Below are positions 1 through 6,706 of a stretch of DNA of 31,041 nucleotides, one piece after another (position 1 is the stretch's first letter; each line of letters starts with the position of its first letter). The stretch is from the NCBI GenBank assembly GCA_965652145.1, contig CBFGTV010000039.1, positions 1 through 31,041 of the forward strand, read 5' to 3'. The translations under genes and the position numbers were made by a program. Below the pieces are notes generated by a model. That model saw only the letters and a program-made list of their open reading frames with translations, was not told the origin of the DNA and did not search any database. The DNA comes from CBFGTV01 sp965652145. GTDB taxonomy: Bacteria; Bacillota; Clostridia; Peptostreptococcales; Natronincolaceae.

Positions 1-29
1 CAACGGGCTTCTTAACAGATAGCCATTGA

Positions 30-58
30 TTGACAATAATGTATATTAGCTATACAAT
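30..58 (+). promoter_or_regulatory. marR promoter with overlapping palindromic operator
   Basis: TTGACA at 30-35 and TACAAT at 53-58 are separated by 17 bases, a very good sigma-70/sigma-A type promoter. An inverted repeat, AATGTATA (38-45), TTAGC, TATACAAT (51-58), fills the spacer and the -10 box. A bound repressor there would block RNA polymerase, so autoregulation by the MarR protein is inferred. The predicted transcription start falls at about 65, the A of the first ATG. Confidence 0.75.
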
Positions 59-64
59 ATCCTT

Positions 65-511
65 ATGGAAAAGAATATGATAAAAATCTGTGAACTTTTG
101 ATCAATGTAATTAGCGAATTTTATGAAAAAGACAGCCAGGCACGGAACTTTGGCACCGACGTTGAACTTTATCATTCAGAAATCCATATGCTACAATGTA
201 TCGAAGAAAATCCTGGTATGCATATTTCTGGAATTGCCCGAATGATGGGTGTCACCCGAGGGGCCGCCTCTCAAACGGCAAAGCGGCTGGAACGAAAGGA
301 AATGATTGTCAAGGAAGCCTGTCTTGGTAATGATCGAAAGGTTGTCTTGCGGTTAACCGAAAAGGGAAAGGTTGCTTCATACAACCATAAAAATGCCCAT
401 GAAGAGTTTACTGCCTTAATCTCTAAGATTCTGACTGAGGCGAGGGAAGAACAACTAGAGTTTTTACACCATTTTCTTCTTCGCTTTCAAGCATCCTTGA
501 AGGGAGGATAA
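65..511 (+). CDS. MarR family transcriptional regulator
   Basis: A 148-residue protein with the typical length and layout of MarR repressors: helical dimerisation ends around a winged helix-turn-helix at about residues 45-110. The region around HISGIARMMGVTRGAASQ is the HTH, followed by the wing (GNDRKVVLRLTEKG). These proteins usually repress their own gene and a nearby exporter, and are released by small ligands. Here a MATE exporter follows at 666 and an almost identical palindrome lies before both genes, which supports that role. No Shine-Dalgarno sequence precedes the ATG at 65 and the promoter predicts transcription starting at it, so the mRNA may be leaderless. An in-frame ATG at 77 is an alternative but has no good ribosome site either. 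The ligand cannot be predicted. Confidence 0.85.
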   Translation: MEKNMIKICELLINVISEFYEKDSQARNFGTDVELYHSEIHMLQCIEENPGMHISGIARMMGVTRGAASQTAKRLERKEMIVKEACLGNDRKVVLRLTEKGKVASYNHKNAHEEFTALISKILTEAREEQLEFLHHFLLRFQASLKGG

Positions 512-523
512 TTTTTTATCCAT

Positions 524-544
524 AATGTATAGCATATATACATT
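524..544. promoter_or_regulatory. Second MarR-type operator, upstream of the MATE gene
   Basis: A perfect inverted repeat: AATGTATA (524-531), spacer GCATA, TATACATT (537-544). Half-sites and spacer length match the palindrome in the marR promoter at 38-58. It lies just after marR and about 120 bases before the MATE start, so the same regulator probably controls the exporter. I could not identify convincing -35/-10 boxes here. Confidence 0.6.
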
Positions 545-665
545 TTTATTATTACTAAACTACTACTACCTTATCGCAGTGATGCGTTGAGTTATTTCCT
601 GTGGAAATCTAACTGGGGATAACTGGAATTTTGCGATGGGGACTAGCATCGAAAAGAGGATTATC

Positions 666-2018
666 ATGAACAAAGAATACTTAATAAATGAAAAACCACT
701 GAAGGCTTTATTAGTTTTTGCAATTCCAATGATTATTGGTAATCTATTTCAACAATTCTATACGATGGCTGACTCTGTATTAGTAGGCCGTTTTGTCAGC
801 GAAGATGCCCTGGCCGCCGTAGGGGCTTCTTACTCTTTAACAAACGTGTTTATATGTATTGCCATCGGAGGCGGTGTAGGGGCTTCGGTAATAGTCAGCC
901 GTTATTTCGGAGCAAGGGAATACAAGCGAATGAAGGAATCGGTCTACACCGCCCTACTTTCCTTCCTCGTCATGAGTATTATTTTGGGTATTATTGGATT
1001 TTTTGCCGGAGAACAGATTATGCGGCTTCTAAATACGCCGGAAAGCATTTTAGATATGGCAACGGAATATCTGGCCATCTATTTCCTGGGGCTTCCCTTC
1101 CTGTTTATGTATAATGTACTTTCCGCCATGTTCAATGCCATTGGCCGCTCCCGTATTCCTCTATACCTGCTGATTTTTTCATCTGTATTGAACGTTGTTC
1201 TGGACGTTTACATGGTACGTTCTATGCATATGGGGGTAGCGGGTGTGGCCTGGGCAACCTTAATAGCCCAAGGCATATCTGCAATCATCTCCTTTGTATT
1301 ATTCAGTAGGGAAATGAAGGCGTATCCCATCAAAAAATTGCAGCTTTTAAACTGGAAAGAATTAAAAAACATGACGAATATCGCATTTCCTTCAATTTTG
1401 CAGCAGTCAACGGTTTCCATTGGTATGATGCTTGTTCAGTCTGTTGTCAATAGCTTTGGTAAGGAAATGCTGGCAGGCTTTTCAGCTGCCATGCGTGTAG
1501 AAAGCATCTGTATTGTACCAATGGCGGCAATGGGAAATGCTATTTCAGCCTATACAGCGCAAAACATGGGGGCAGGAAACGATAAACGGGTGCATCAAGG
1601 CCTTCAAATGGGGAGCTGCATCGTTGCGTTTTTTGCAGTTTTAATTTGCATTATCCTAGAAAGCTTTTATCGTCCCATTATCTCTCTGTTTTTAGGAAGT
1701 GACGGTACTCAGCTTGCCCTTCAGACAGGAACAAATTTTCTAAAATTTATGGGTTGGTTTTTTATTTTAATTGGGCTAAAGATGGTTACCGATGGCATAT
1801 TGCGAGGTGCCGGCGACATGAAAATGTTCACTATTGCCAACTTGGCGAACCTGACTGTTCGTGTTAGCGTTGCAGTGATCATGGCACCCCGTTTTGGTAT
1901 CGCCATGGTGTGGTATGCAGTTCCTGTTGGTTGGCTCGTAAACTTGATTATTTCCTATGCAGAATACCGAACCAAAAAGTGGCAGCGTATTTCTGTTAGC
2001 GAAAAGTATTCTTATTAA
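666..2018 (+). CDS. MATE family multidrug/Na+ antiporter
   Basis: A 450-residue integral membrane protein with about 12 hydrophobic segments in two homologous halves, the normal size for MATE (MatE domain) exporters. The N-terminal part (IPMIIGNLFQQFYTMADSVLVGRF) is characteristic. MATE proteins export cationic drugs or metabolites in exchange for Na+ or H+. An in-frame GTG/ATG-type extension begins at 636, but ATG at 666 is preferred: AGAGGA lies 5 bases upstream, and MNKEYLINEKPLKALLVFAIP is a typical family start. The gene follows a MarR regulator and a copy of that regulator's putative operator, so drug- or metabolite-induced expression is likely. The substrate is unknown. Confidence 0.88.
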   Translation: MNKEYLINEKPLKALLVFAIPMIIGNLFQQFYTMADSVLVGRFVSEDALAAVGASYSLTNVFICIAIGGGVGASVIVSRYFGAREYKRMKESVYTALLSFLVMSIILGIIGFFAGEQIMRLLNTPESILDMATEYLAIYFLGLPFLFMYNVLSAMFNAIGRSRIPLYLLIFSSVLNVVLDVYMVRSMHMGVAGVAWATLIAQGISAIISFVLFSREMKAYPIKKLQLLNWKELKNMTNIAFPSILQQSTVSIGMMLVQSVVNSFGKEMLAGFSAAMRVESICIVPMAAMGNAISAYTAQNMGAGNDKRVHQGLQMGSCIVAFFAVLICIILESFYRPIISLFLGSDGTQLALQTGTNFLKFMGWFFILIGLKMVTDGILRGAGDMKMFTIANLANLTVRVSVAVIMAPRFGIAMVWYAVPVGWLVNLIISYAEYRTKKWQRISVSEKYSY

Positions 2019-2174
2019 CAGAGCTTCTCGCACCTTGAAACATACCCTTAAACTTAATAATCACCTTCTGTATTTTTAGCGGACAAAGGCTTCACCAGGG
2101 GGCACTTAATCCATTCCTCGATGGTTGTCAAGGATTATTTTGTCGAAACTAAACGAAATGGTTTCATGCGCCTA

Positions 2175-2203
2175 TTGTAGCCTTTCATCTAAAAGGATAT
2201 AGT
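2175..2203 (+). promoter_or_regulatory. Putative promoter of the small HTH gene
   Basis: TTGTAG (2175-2180), a 17-base spacer, and TATAGT (2198-2203), about 60 bases upstream of the small HTH gene. Moderate match to consensus. I recognise nothing else in the 2019-2174 spacer. Confidence 0.4.
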
Positions 2204-2273
2204 AGAATCAATAAGAAAATTTCGTAAGCTAGATGAATGTTTGCTAGAAATGGCAGTAAGGTGGTGAAAATTA

Positions 2274-2489
2274 ATGTCGTTAACCATGGGAGAGAAATTG
2301 CGTATACTAATTAAAAGAGAAAAAATAACCATAACCGAGCTGGCAAACTTACTGAATACCTCCAGTCAAAATCTTTCAAACAAATTATCTCGTGATAACT
2401 TTTCAGAAAAGGAGCTTCAGCGAATTGCCCAGCTGTTGGGATGTCGGTTTGAGGGGTTTTTTATCTATGACAACGGAGAACGAATTTAA
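2274..2489 (+). CDS. Small Cro/CI-type helix-turn-helix protein
   Basis: A 71-residue protein that is almost entirely one lambda-repressor-like HTH domain (HTH_3/XRE type). The region KITITELANLLNTSSQNLSNKLSRD contains the two DNA-binding helices, and the C-terminus (LLGCRFEGFFIYDNGERI) packs after the last helix. No sensor or dimerisation domain is present. AAGGTGGTG lies 7 bases before the ATG. It stands alone between the MATE gene and the methionine riboswitch, in the same orientation as both. Such proteins are common in clostridial chromosomes and can be housekeeping regulators or phage remnants. The target is unknown. Confidence 0.7.
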   Translation: MSLTMGEKLRILIKREKITITELANLLNTSSQNLSNKLSRDNFSEKELQRIAQLLGCRFEGFFIYDNGERI

Positions 2490-2532
2490 TGCTAAGGGAG
2501 GTTGTTAAAAGAAAAATAACATAAAAATGTTA

Positions 2533-2561
2533 TTGACTAAGTATATTAAATATAATACAAT
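2533..2561 (+). promoter_or_regulatory. Promoter of the met riboswitch and metQNI operon
   Basis: TTGACT at 2533-2538, 17-base spacer, TACAAT at 2556-2561. Transcription would begin near 2568, about 40 bases before the riboswitch P1 stem. Confidence 0.6.
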
Positions 2562-2607
2562 ACGTATATGTTTTAAGTATACAATTATCATAATCGAATA
2601 ATAACAA

Positions 2608-2717
2608 CTCTTATCCAGAGAGGTGGAGGGACTGGCCCGATGAAACCCGGCAACCGTACTTAAGTAATTAAGTAAAGGTGCTAATTCCTGCGAAACAAAT
2701 GTTTCGAAAGATAAGAG
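2608..2717 (+). ncRNA. SAM-I (S-box) riboswitch
   Basis: P1 is formed by CTCTTATC (2608-2615) and GATAAGAG (2710-2717). Between them are the conserved S-box blocks: AGAGGTGGAGGGACTGGCCC, GATGAAACCCGGCAACC, and the GGTGCTAATTCC stretch near 2675-2690. With S-adenosylmethionine bound, P1 is stable and the downstream terminator forms. Without it, the 3' strand of P1 (AAGAGAG) can pair with the CTCTCT arm of the terminator as an antiterminator. It directly precedes metQ-metN-metI, the expected target, so methionine uptake is switched off when SAM is plentiful. Confidence 0.95.
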
Positions 2718-2737
2718 AGCCAATATTTTAATTTTGT

Positions 2738-2764
2738 CTCTCTGTCTTTTCAGAGAGTTTTTTT
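2738..2764 (+). terminator. SAM-controlled intrinsic terminator
   Basis: CTCTCTG (2738-2744), loop TCTTTT, CAGAGAG (2751-2757), followed by seven T residues. The 5' arm is complementary to the 3' strand of riboswitch P1, giving a classic transcription attenuation switch. Confidence 0.92.
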
Positions 2765-2864
2765 ATTGTTCAAAAAAGGGGGGACAGGACAATCGTATAT
2801 TAGTTCAATTAAAATGCTTTAGAACAATAATCAATTAGCTAATTAAAGTAAAGGAGAGATTGAA

Positions 2865-3677
2865 ATGAAAAAAATGGTAATCTTAGGTTTAACGGTCTTT
2901 TTATTAGTTTCCCTGGTGGGCTGCGGTAGCAAAACAGCAGATAGTAAGCCCCTTAGTACAGAAAAGCTGGTTATTGGTGTAAGCGCTGGCCCCCACGAGC
3001 AGATTATGGAAAAGGTTAAGGAGCTGGCCGCCGCAGATGGCCTTAAAATAGAGCTTAAGGTATTTACGGAGTATGTTATGCCCAATATCGCCCTGTCAGA
3101 GGGAGAACTGGATGTTAACATTTTTCAGCATAAGCCCTATTTAGATAAATTTAAGGAAGATCGTGGCCTAGACCTGATTGAGGTTGGGTATACCGTTAAT
3201 TTCCCCATGGGAATCTACTCAGATAAAATAAAGGATGTTTCTGAATTAAAGGAAGGCGACAAGGTGGGGCTGCCCAATGACCCAACCAATGGTGCCAGGG
3301 CTTTAATATTATTTGAAAGCGCAGGCCTGATTAAACTGAAGGAAGGTGTTGGGGTTGCCGCAACGGTCAATGATATTACAGAAAACCCCCGTGGTTTAGA
3401 TTTTATAGAGCTGGAGGCCTCGCAAATTCCAAGACAATTAAATGAACTGGCGGCGGCGGCCATAAATAGTAATTTTGCCATTGAACATGGCTTTGTACCA
3501 ACAACAGATTCGATTTATATTGAGCCAAATGATTCCCCCTGGGTGAATATTGTTGCTGTAAGAACAGAGAACAAGGACGATGAAGTGATTAAAACCCTGC
3601 TTCAATATTATCAATCTGACGAAGTAAAGGAATTTATTGAGGTTCAGTTTGAGGGCTCTGTTGTACCTGCCTGGTAA
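2865..3677 (+). CDS. metQ: Methionine ABC transporter substrate-binding lipoprotein MetQ
   Basis: A 270-residue NlpA/MetQ family lipoprotein. The signal peptide ends in a lipobox (SLVGC, Cys20), so the mature protein is anchored outside the membrane. The body shows family landmarks: EYVMPNIALSEGELDVNIFQHKPYL, VGLPNDPTNGARAL and a C-terminal region around INSNFAIEHGF. It binds methionine and delivers it to MetI/MetN. The start is the ATG after a good GGAGA site. It is the first gene behind the SAM-I riboswitch and is followed by metN and metI in one operon. Length is normal. Confidence 0.95.
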   Translation: MKKMVILGLTVFLLVSLVGCGSKTADSKPLSTEKLVIGVSAGPHEQIMEKVKELAAADGLKIELKVFTEYVMPNIALSEGELDVNIFQHKPYLDKFKEDRGLDLIEVGYTVNFPMGIYSDKIKDVSELKEGDKVGLPNDPTNGARALILFESAGLIKLKEGVGVAATVNDITENPRGLDFIELEASQIPRQLNELAAAAINSNFAIEHGFVPTTDSIYIEPNDSPWVNIVAVRTENKDDEVIKTLLQYYQSDEVKEFIEVQFEGSVVPAW

Positions 3678-3705
3678 ATGGCCTAAAGGAAAGGATTGAT
3701 ACACC

Positions 3706-4716
3706 TTGATCAAATTAGAGAATATCGTAAAGGCTTTTCCTACCCCAGGGGGGGAGCTGAAGGCAGTGGATCATGTGTCATTGGAGGTTCAAAAAGGGGA
3801 AATTTATGGAATTATCGGCCATAGTGGTGCAGGGAAAAGTACCTTGATTCGATGCGTTAACCTGCTGGAAAAGCCCACCGCCGGTGAGGTCTATATAGAG
3901 GGTGTACCCATTACCAACCTGGCTCCGGCGAAGCTCCGGGAGGTACGTCGGAAGATAGGAATGATATTTCAGCACTTTAACCTGCTAAAGACCGCCAGTG
4001 TCTACGATAACATTGCCATTCCCCTTAGATTGACCGATGTACCAAGGGAAGAAATCGATAAACGGGTAATGAAGTATTTATCAGTAGTGGGCCTTGAAGG
4101 GAAAAAAGATGCTTACCCGTCGCAGCTTTCTGGGGGTCAAAAACAACGGGTAGCCATTGCCCGGGCCCTTTCCCATGAGCCCGAAATATTATTGAGTGAT
4201 GAAGCCACCAGTGCCCTTGATCCCGAAACCACAGAATCCATCCTGGAGCTGCTGTTAAAAATCAACCGCCAGTTTGGTATCACCATCCTATTGATTACCC
4301 ATGAAATGAATGTGATACAGAAGGTTTGTGACCGGTTGGCGGTGATGGAAAAAGGTGTCGTGGTGGAGGAAGGAAAGGTGTTAGATATCTACGGAGACCC
4401 CAGGCACCCAACCACTAAAAAGTTCATCAATAGCCTGTTCCCGGAATTTTTGTCTAAGGAAGCCCTGGCCCAAGAGCAAGCCGACGGGTTAACTGTATTA
4501 TTGTCCTTTGTGGGAAATGCCGCCGAGCAGCCTGTTCTGGCCCAGGTTGCCAAACAATACGAAGTCTTTCCCAATATATTGTCGGGTAACATTCTTCAAT
4601 TGAAGGATTCCCAATATGGAAGGCTTATTGTCAAGCTAGAGGGAAATGAAGGGGAAGTTAGAAAAGCAGTCGACCATCTTAAAAGGGGCGGCATTAAAGT
4701 AGAGGAGGTGCGCTGA
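3706..4716 (+). CDS. metN: Methionine ABC transporter ATP-binding protein MetN
   Basis: A 336-residue ABC ATPase. Visible motifs are Walker A GHSGAGKST (about 38-46), the signature LSGGQKQRVAIARAL, and Walker B with the catalytic Glu (ILLSDEATSALD). The last 75 or so residues form the NIL domain (around LLSFVGNAAEQPVLAQVAKQ), the regulatory methionine-binding domain found in MetN that gives inhibition by internal methionine. The start codon is TTG at 3706, with AAGGA about 10 bases upstream. MIKLENIVKAF fits the family N-terminus, and no better ATG lies nearby. Second gene of the SAM-controlled operon. Confidence 0.95.
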   Translation: MIKLENIVKAFPTPGGELKAVDHVSLEVQKGEIYGIIGHSGAGKSTLIRCVNLLEKPTAGEVYIEGVPITNLAPAKLREVRRKIGMIFQHFNLLKTASVYDNIAIPLRLTDVPREEIDKRVMKYLSVVGLEGKKDAYPSQLSGGQKQRVAIARALSHEPEILLSDEATSALDPETTESILELLLKINRQFGITILLITHEMNVIQKVCDRLAVMEKGVVVEEGKVLDIYGDPRHPTTKKFINSLFPEFLSKEALAQEQADGLTVLLSFVGNAAEQPVLAQVAKQYEVFPNILSGNILQLKDSQYGRLIVKLEGNEGEVRKAVDHLKRGGIKVEEVR

Positions 4717-4717
4717 C

Positions 4718-5389
4718 ATGGATAAAATTACACTGTTTTATGATCGATGGGGTGCGGTGATCGGGAAGGCCACCGTAGAAACCTTTCAAATGGTTCTCAT
4801 TGCCATGTTGTTTTCAGTGCTGATCGGCCTGCCCCTTGGGGTGCTGCTGGTGCTTACCAGAAAGGGGAAACGGCTGGAAAACAAGACTATTGCCCTGACT
4901 TTAAACACAGTTATTAATGTAATACGTTCACTGCCCTTTATTATATTACTGTTCTTTATTATACCCTTTACAAAGCTATTGGTAGGTACCTCCATTGGGG
5001 TAAAGGGGGTAATTGTGCCCCTGGTGGTCTATACGGCTCCCTATATTGCCCGATTGATGGAATCGGCCCTGTTAGAGGTAGATAAGGGAGTTTTAGAGGC
5101 CTATGAGGCCATGGGGATCAAGACCAAGGATATCATCTGGCATGTGATGATAAGGGAGGCAAGGCCCTCTATTGTTCTAGGCCTAACCATTGCCGTCATT
5201 GGTTTAATTGGTGCCACCGCCATGGCAGGGCTGGTGGGGGCCGGAGGACTGGGGGATCTGGCCTACCGCTTTGGGCACCTTCGTTATGAGGTTGACGTCA
5301 TGTATACCACTGTAATCATTTTAATTATATTGATTCAGGGAATACAATCCTTTGGTAACCGACTGGCTGCAAAGCTGAAAAGGGATTAA
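4718..5389 (+). CDS. metI: Methionine ABC transporter permease MetI
   Basis: A 223-residue inner-membrane permease with five or six hydrophobic segments and the BPD_transp_1 coupling region (LEAYEAMGIKTKDIIWHVMIREARPSI), the EAA-type loop that docks on the ATPase. The ATG lies one base after the metN stop, with GAGGAGGTG about 8 bases upstream, so translation is probably coupled. It forms the channel of the high-affinity methionine importer with MetN and MetQ. It is the last gene of the operon and a strong hairpin follows. Confidence 0.95.
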   Translation: MDKITLFYDRWGAVIGKATVETFQMVLIAMLFSVLIGLPLGVLLVLTRKGKRLENKTIALTLNTVINVIRSLPFIILLFFIIPFTKLLVGTSIGVKGVIVPLVVYTAPYIARLMESALLEVDKGVLEAYEAMGIKTKDIIWHVMIREARPSIVLGLTIAVIGLIGATAMAGLVGAGGLGDLAYRFGHLRYEVDVMYTTVIILIILIQGIQSFGNRLAAKLKRD

Positions 5390-5406
5390 TACTTTAATAC
5401 TCATGA

Positions 5407-5452
5407 AAAAGCCAGTCACCTACAGTATAAAGCTGGGGTGGCTGGCTTTTGC
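5407..5452. terminator. Bidirectional terminator between metI and superoxide reductase
   Basis: AAAAGCCAG-T-CACC (5407-5420) pairs with GGTG-G-CTGGCTTTT (5437-5450). T-rich tracts occur on both sides when read in either direction, so it can end both the met operon and the converging minus-strand gene. Confidence 0.85.
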
Positions 5453-5462
5453 TATTTAGTAA

Positions 5463-5837
5463 TTATTCTACAATGATTTCCTTGGTATTTTCCCACAGGC
5501 CGTGGATATTACAGTAGCTGACGGCATGGAAGGTACCAGATTTTTTTAATTTCACAGTCGTTAAACCAACGGGCTCGGTAAAGCTGTCACCCTCTCCGTG
5601 GGCAGAAAATTGGAAGCTGGCAATTTCAACAGGAAATTTGGCACCTTCTGGGTGGAAAAATACCTTGAACCAGGCAATGTAATGCTCAAGGGTGTTGGGG
5701 TGTCCAATGGCATCACCAATTGACACCTTTAATTCAAATTTTTCGTCCGCCTGAACCCTTTCAGGGGCGTGAATAACTGGAACGTGCTTTTCCCCTTTCC
5801 AATCACCAGTTTGTAAAAATTCGCCTAAGCTTTTCAT
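5463..5837 (-). CDS. Superoxide reductase (neelaredoxin, class II desulfoferrodoxin)
   Basis: A 124-residue protein that reduces superoxide to hydrogen peroxide without making oxygen, the normal superoxide defence of anaerobes. All centre II iron ligands are visible: His18 in EKHVP (with Glu16-Lys17, the catalytic Lys region), His46 in IGHPN, His52 in LEHY, and Cys109 and His112 in SYCNIHG. The N-terminal rubredoxin-like (desulforedoxin) domain of class I enzymes is absent, so this is the one-iron class. AAGGAGGTC sits 7 bases before the ATG. It is a single gene ending against the met operon. The electron donor, usually rubredoxin, is not in the window. Confidence 0.93.
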   Translation of the reverse strand: MKSLGEFLQTGDWKGEKHVPVIHAPERVQADEKFELKVSIGDAIGHPNTLEHYIAWFKVFFHPEGAKFPVEIASFQFSAHGEGDSFTEPVGLTTVKLKKSGTFHAVSYCNIHGLWENTKEIIVE

Positions 5838-6025
5838 GACAAGACCTCCTTTTATAATATAACAAAATGGCTTACAAGTCTATTTATAACCAAAAAACAA
5901 AAAATATAACAACTTTTTTCCTGACTTAAATATTTGCGGCTACAGTAGGATTTTGTGCTTATTTAAGGCAGGGTTATTAGTGGTGAACTTAATATAAAAA
6001 AGGAAAGATTAGGTACATAATAGGA

Positions 6026-6054
6026 TTGCATCATACCAGGGTTTATATTATAAT
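6026..6054 (+). promoter_or_regulatory. Promoter of the SEC-C protein gene
   Basis: TTGCAT at 6026-6031, a 17-base spacer, and a perfect TATAAT at 6049-6054, about 36 bases upstream of the ATG. Confidence 0.65.
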
Positions 6055-6089
6055 ATTGGGGAAAATAACAGTGAAGAGGAGTCGTTAAG

Positions 6090-6587
6090 ATGAGTATACA
6101 TGAAGAGTGGAAAGAATTAGCCTTTACAGAGAAGGATGAGGCTTCTACCCAGGCTTTTTGGAAGGAATATTGTGATATTGAAAAGGGTATTTACGAGGCC
6201 CTTTTAACCTATCGGGATATTAAAACCGAAGGAACCCTAAAGGAACTGGCGGAGCGATTTGAGGTAACGATAGTTTATTTTATGGGCTTCCTTGACGGAA
6301 TTAATGACAGCCTGGTAAGTCCCCTGGATTTAGAGGCCCTTACCGAAGATACAGCCATTGAACTCAACATAGATTATGAAAAGCTATATTACAATATGCT
6401 GGCGGCCCAGGCAGAATGGCTATATACCTTGCCACAGTGGAATGAAATCTTAACCGAAGAAAGAAGAAGGGAAATTAAAAAGGAATATAGCAGCTCAAAA
6501 ACGGTGGTAAAGGGTGAAAAGATAGGAAGAAATGACCCCTGTACCTGTGGAAGCGGTAAAAAATATAAAAAATGCTGCGGTCGATAA
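6090..6587 (+). CDS. SEC-C zinc-binding motif protein
   Basis: A 165-residue soluble, acidic, mostly helical protein ending in a SEC-C motif, NDPCTCGSGKKYKKCCG (C-x-C-x8-C-C). This zinc finger is found at the C-terminus of SecA, where it binds SecB, and in many unrelated proteins. The N-terminal 135 residues have no catalytic motif I recognise. GAAGAGGAG precedes the ATG. The gene has its own promoter and terminator and so is monocistronic. Proteins of this design are common in clostridia and have no established function. A role in translation or secretion quality control is only a guess from the SEC-C motif. Confidence 0.75.
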   Translation: MSIHEEWKELAFTEKDEASTQAFWKEYCDIEKGIYEALLTYRDIKTEGTLKELAERFEVTIVYFMGFLDGINDSLVSPLDLEALTEDTAIELNIDYEKLYYNMLAAQAEWLYTLPQWNEILTEERRREIKKEYSSSKTVVKGEKIGRNDPCTCGSGKKYKKCCGR

Positions 6588-6592
6588 AATGA

Positions 6593-6627
6593 AAGCTGTT
6601 GGGGGAGCCTCAACAGTTTTATTTTAT
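6593..6627 (+). terminator. Terminator of the SEC-C gene
   Basis: CTGTTGGGG (6596-6604) pairs with CTCAACAG plus one more base (6608-6616), with a 3-base loop, followed by TTTTATTTTAT. It shows that any start for the next gene at 6599 or just after is unlikely. Confidence 0.8.
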
Positions 6628-6706
6628 CTTGATTAAGTGTAAAATATTGTTAGTCAGAGTAAAATTAATTATGGTGGGTTTAATTAAGAAGGCGGGGGTG
6701 ACGGCA

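Noticed and set aside
5845..5870. Possible PerR half-site TTATAAT before superoxide reductase
   Set aside because: Only one half-site matches, and the other half is poor in an AT-rich leader.
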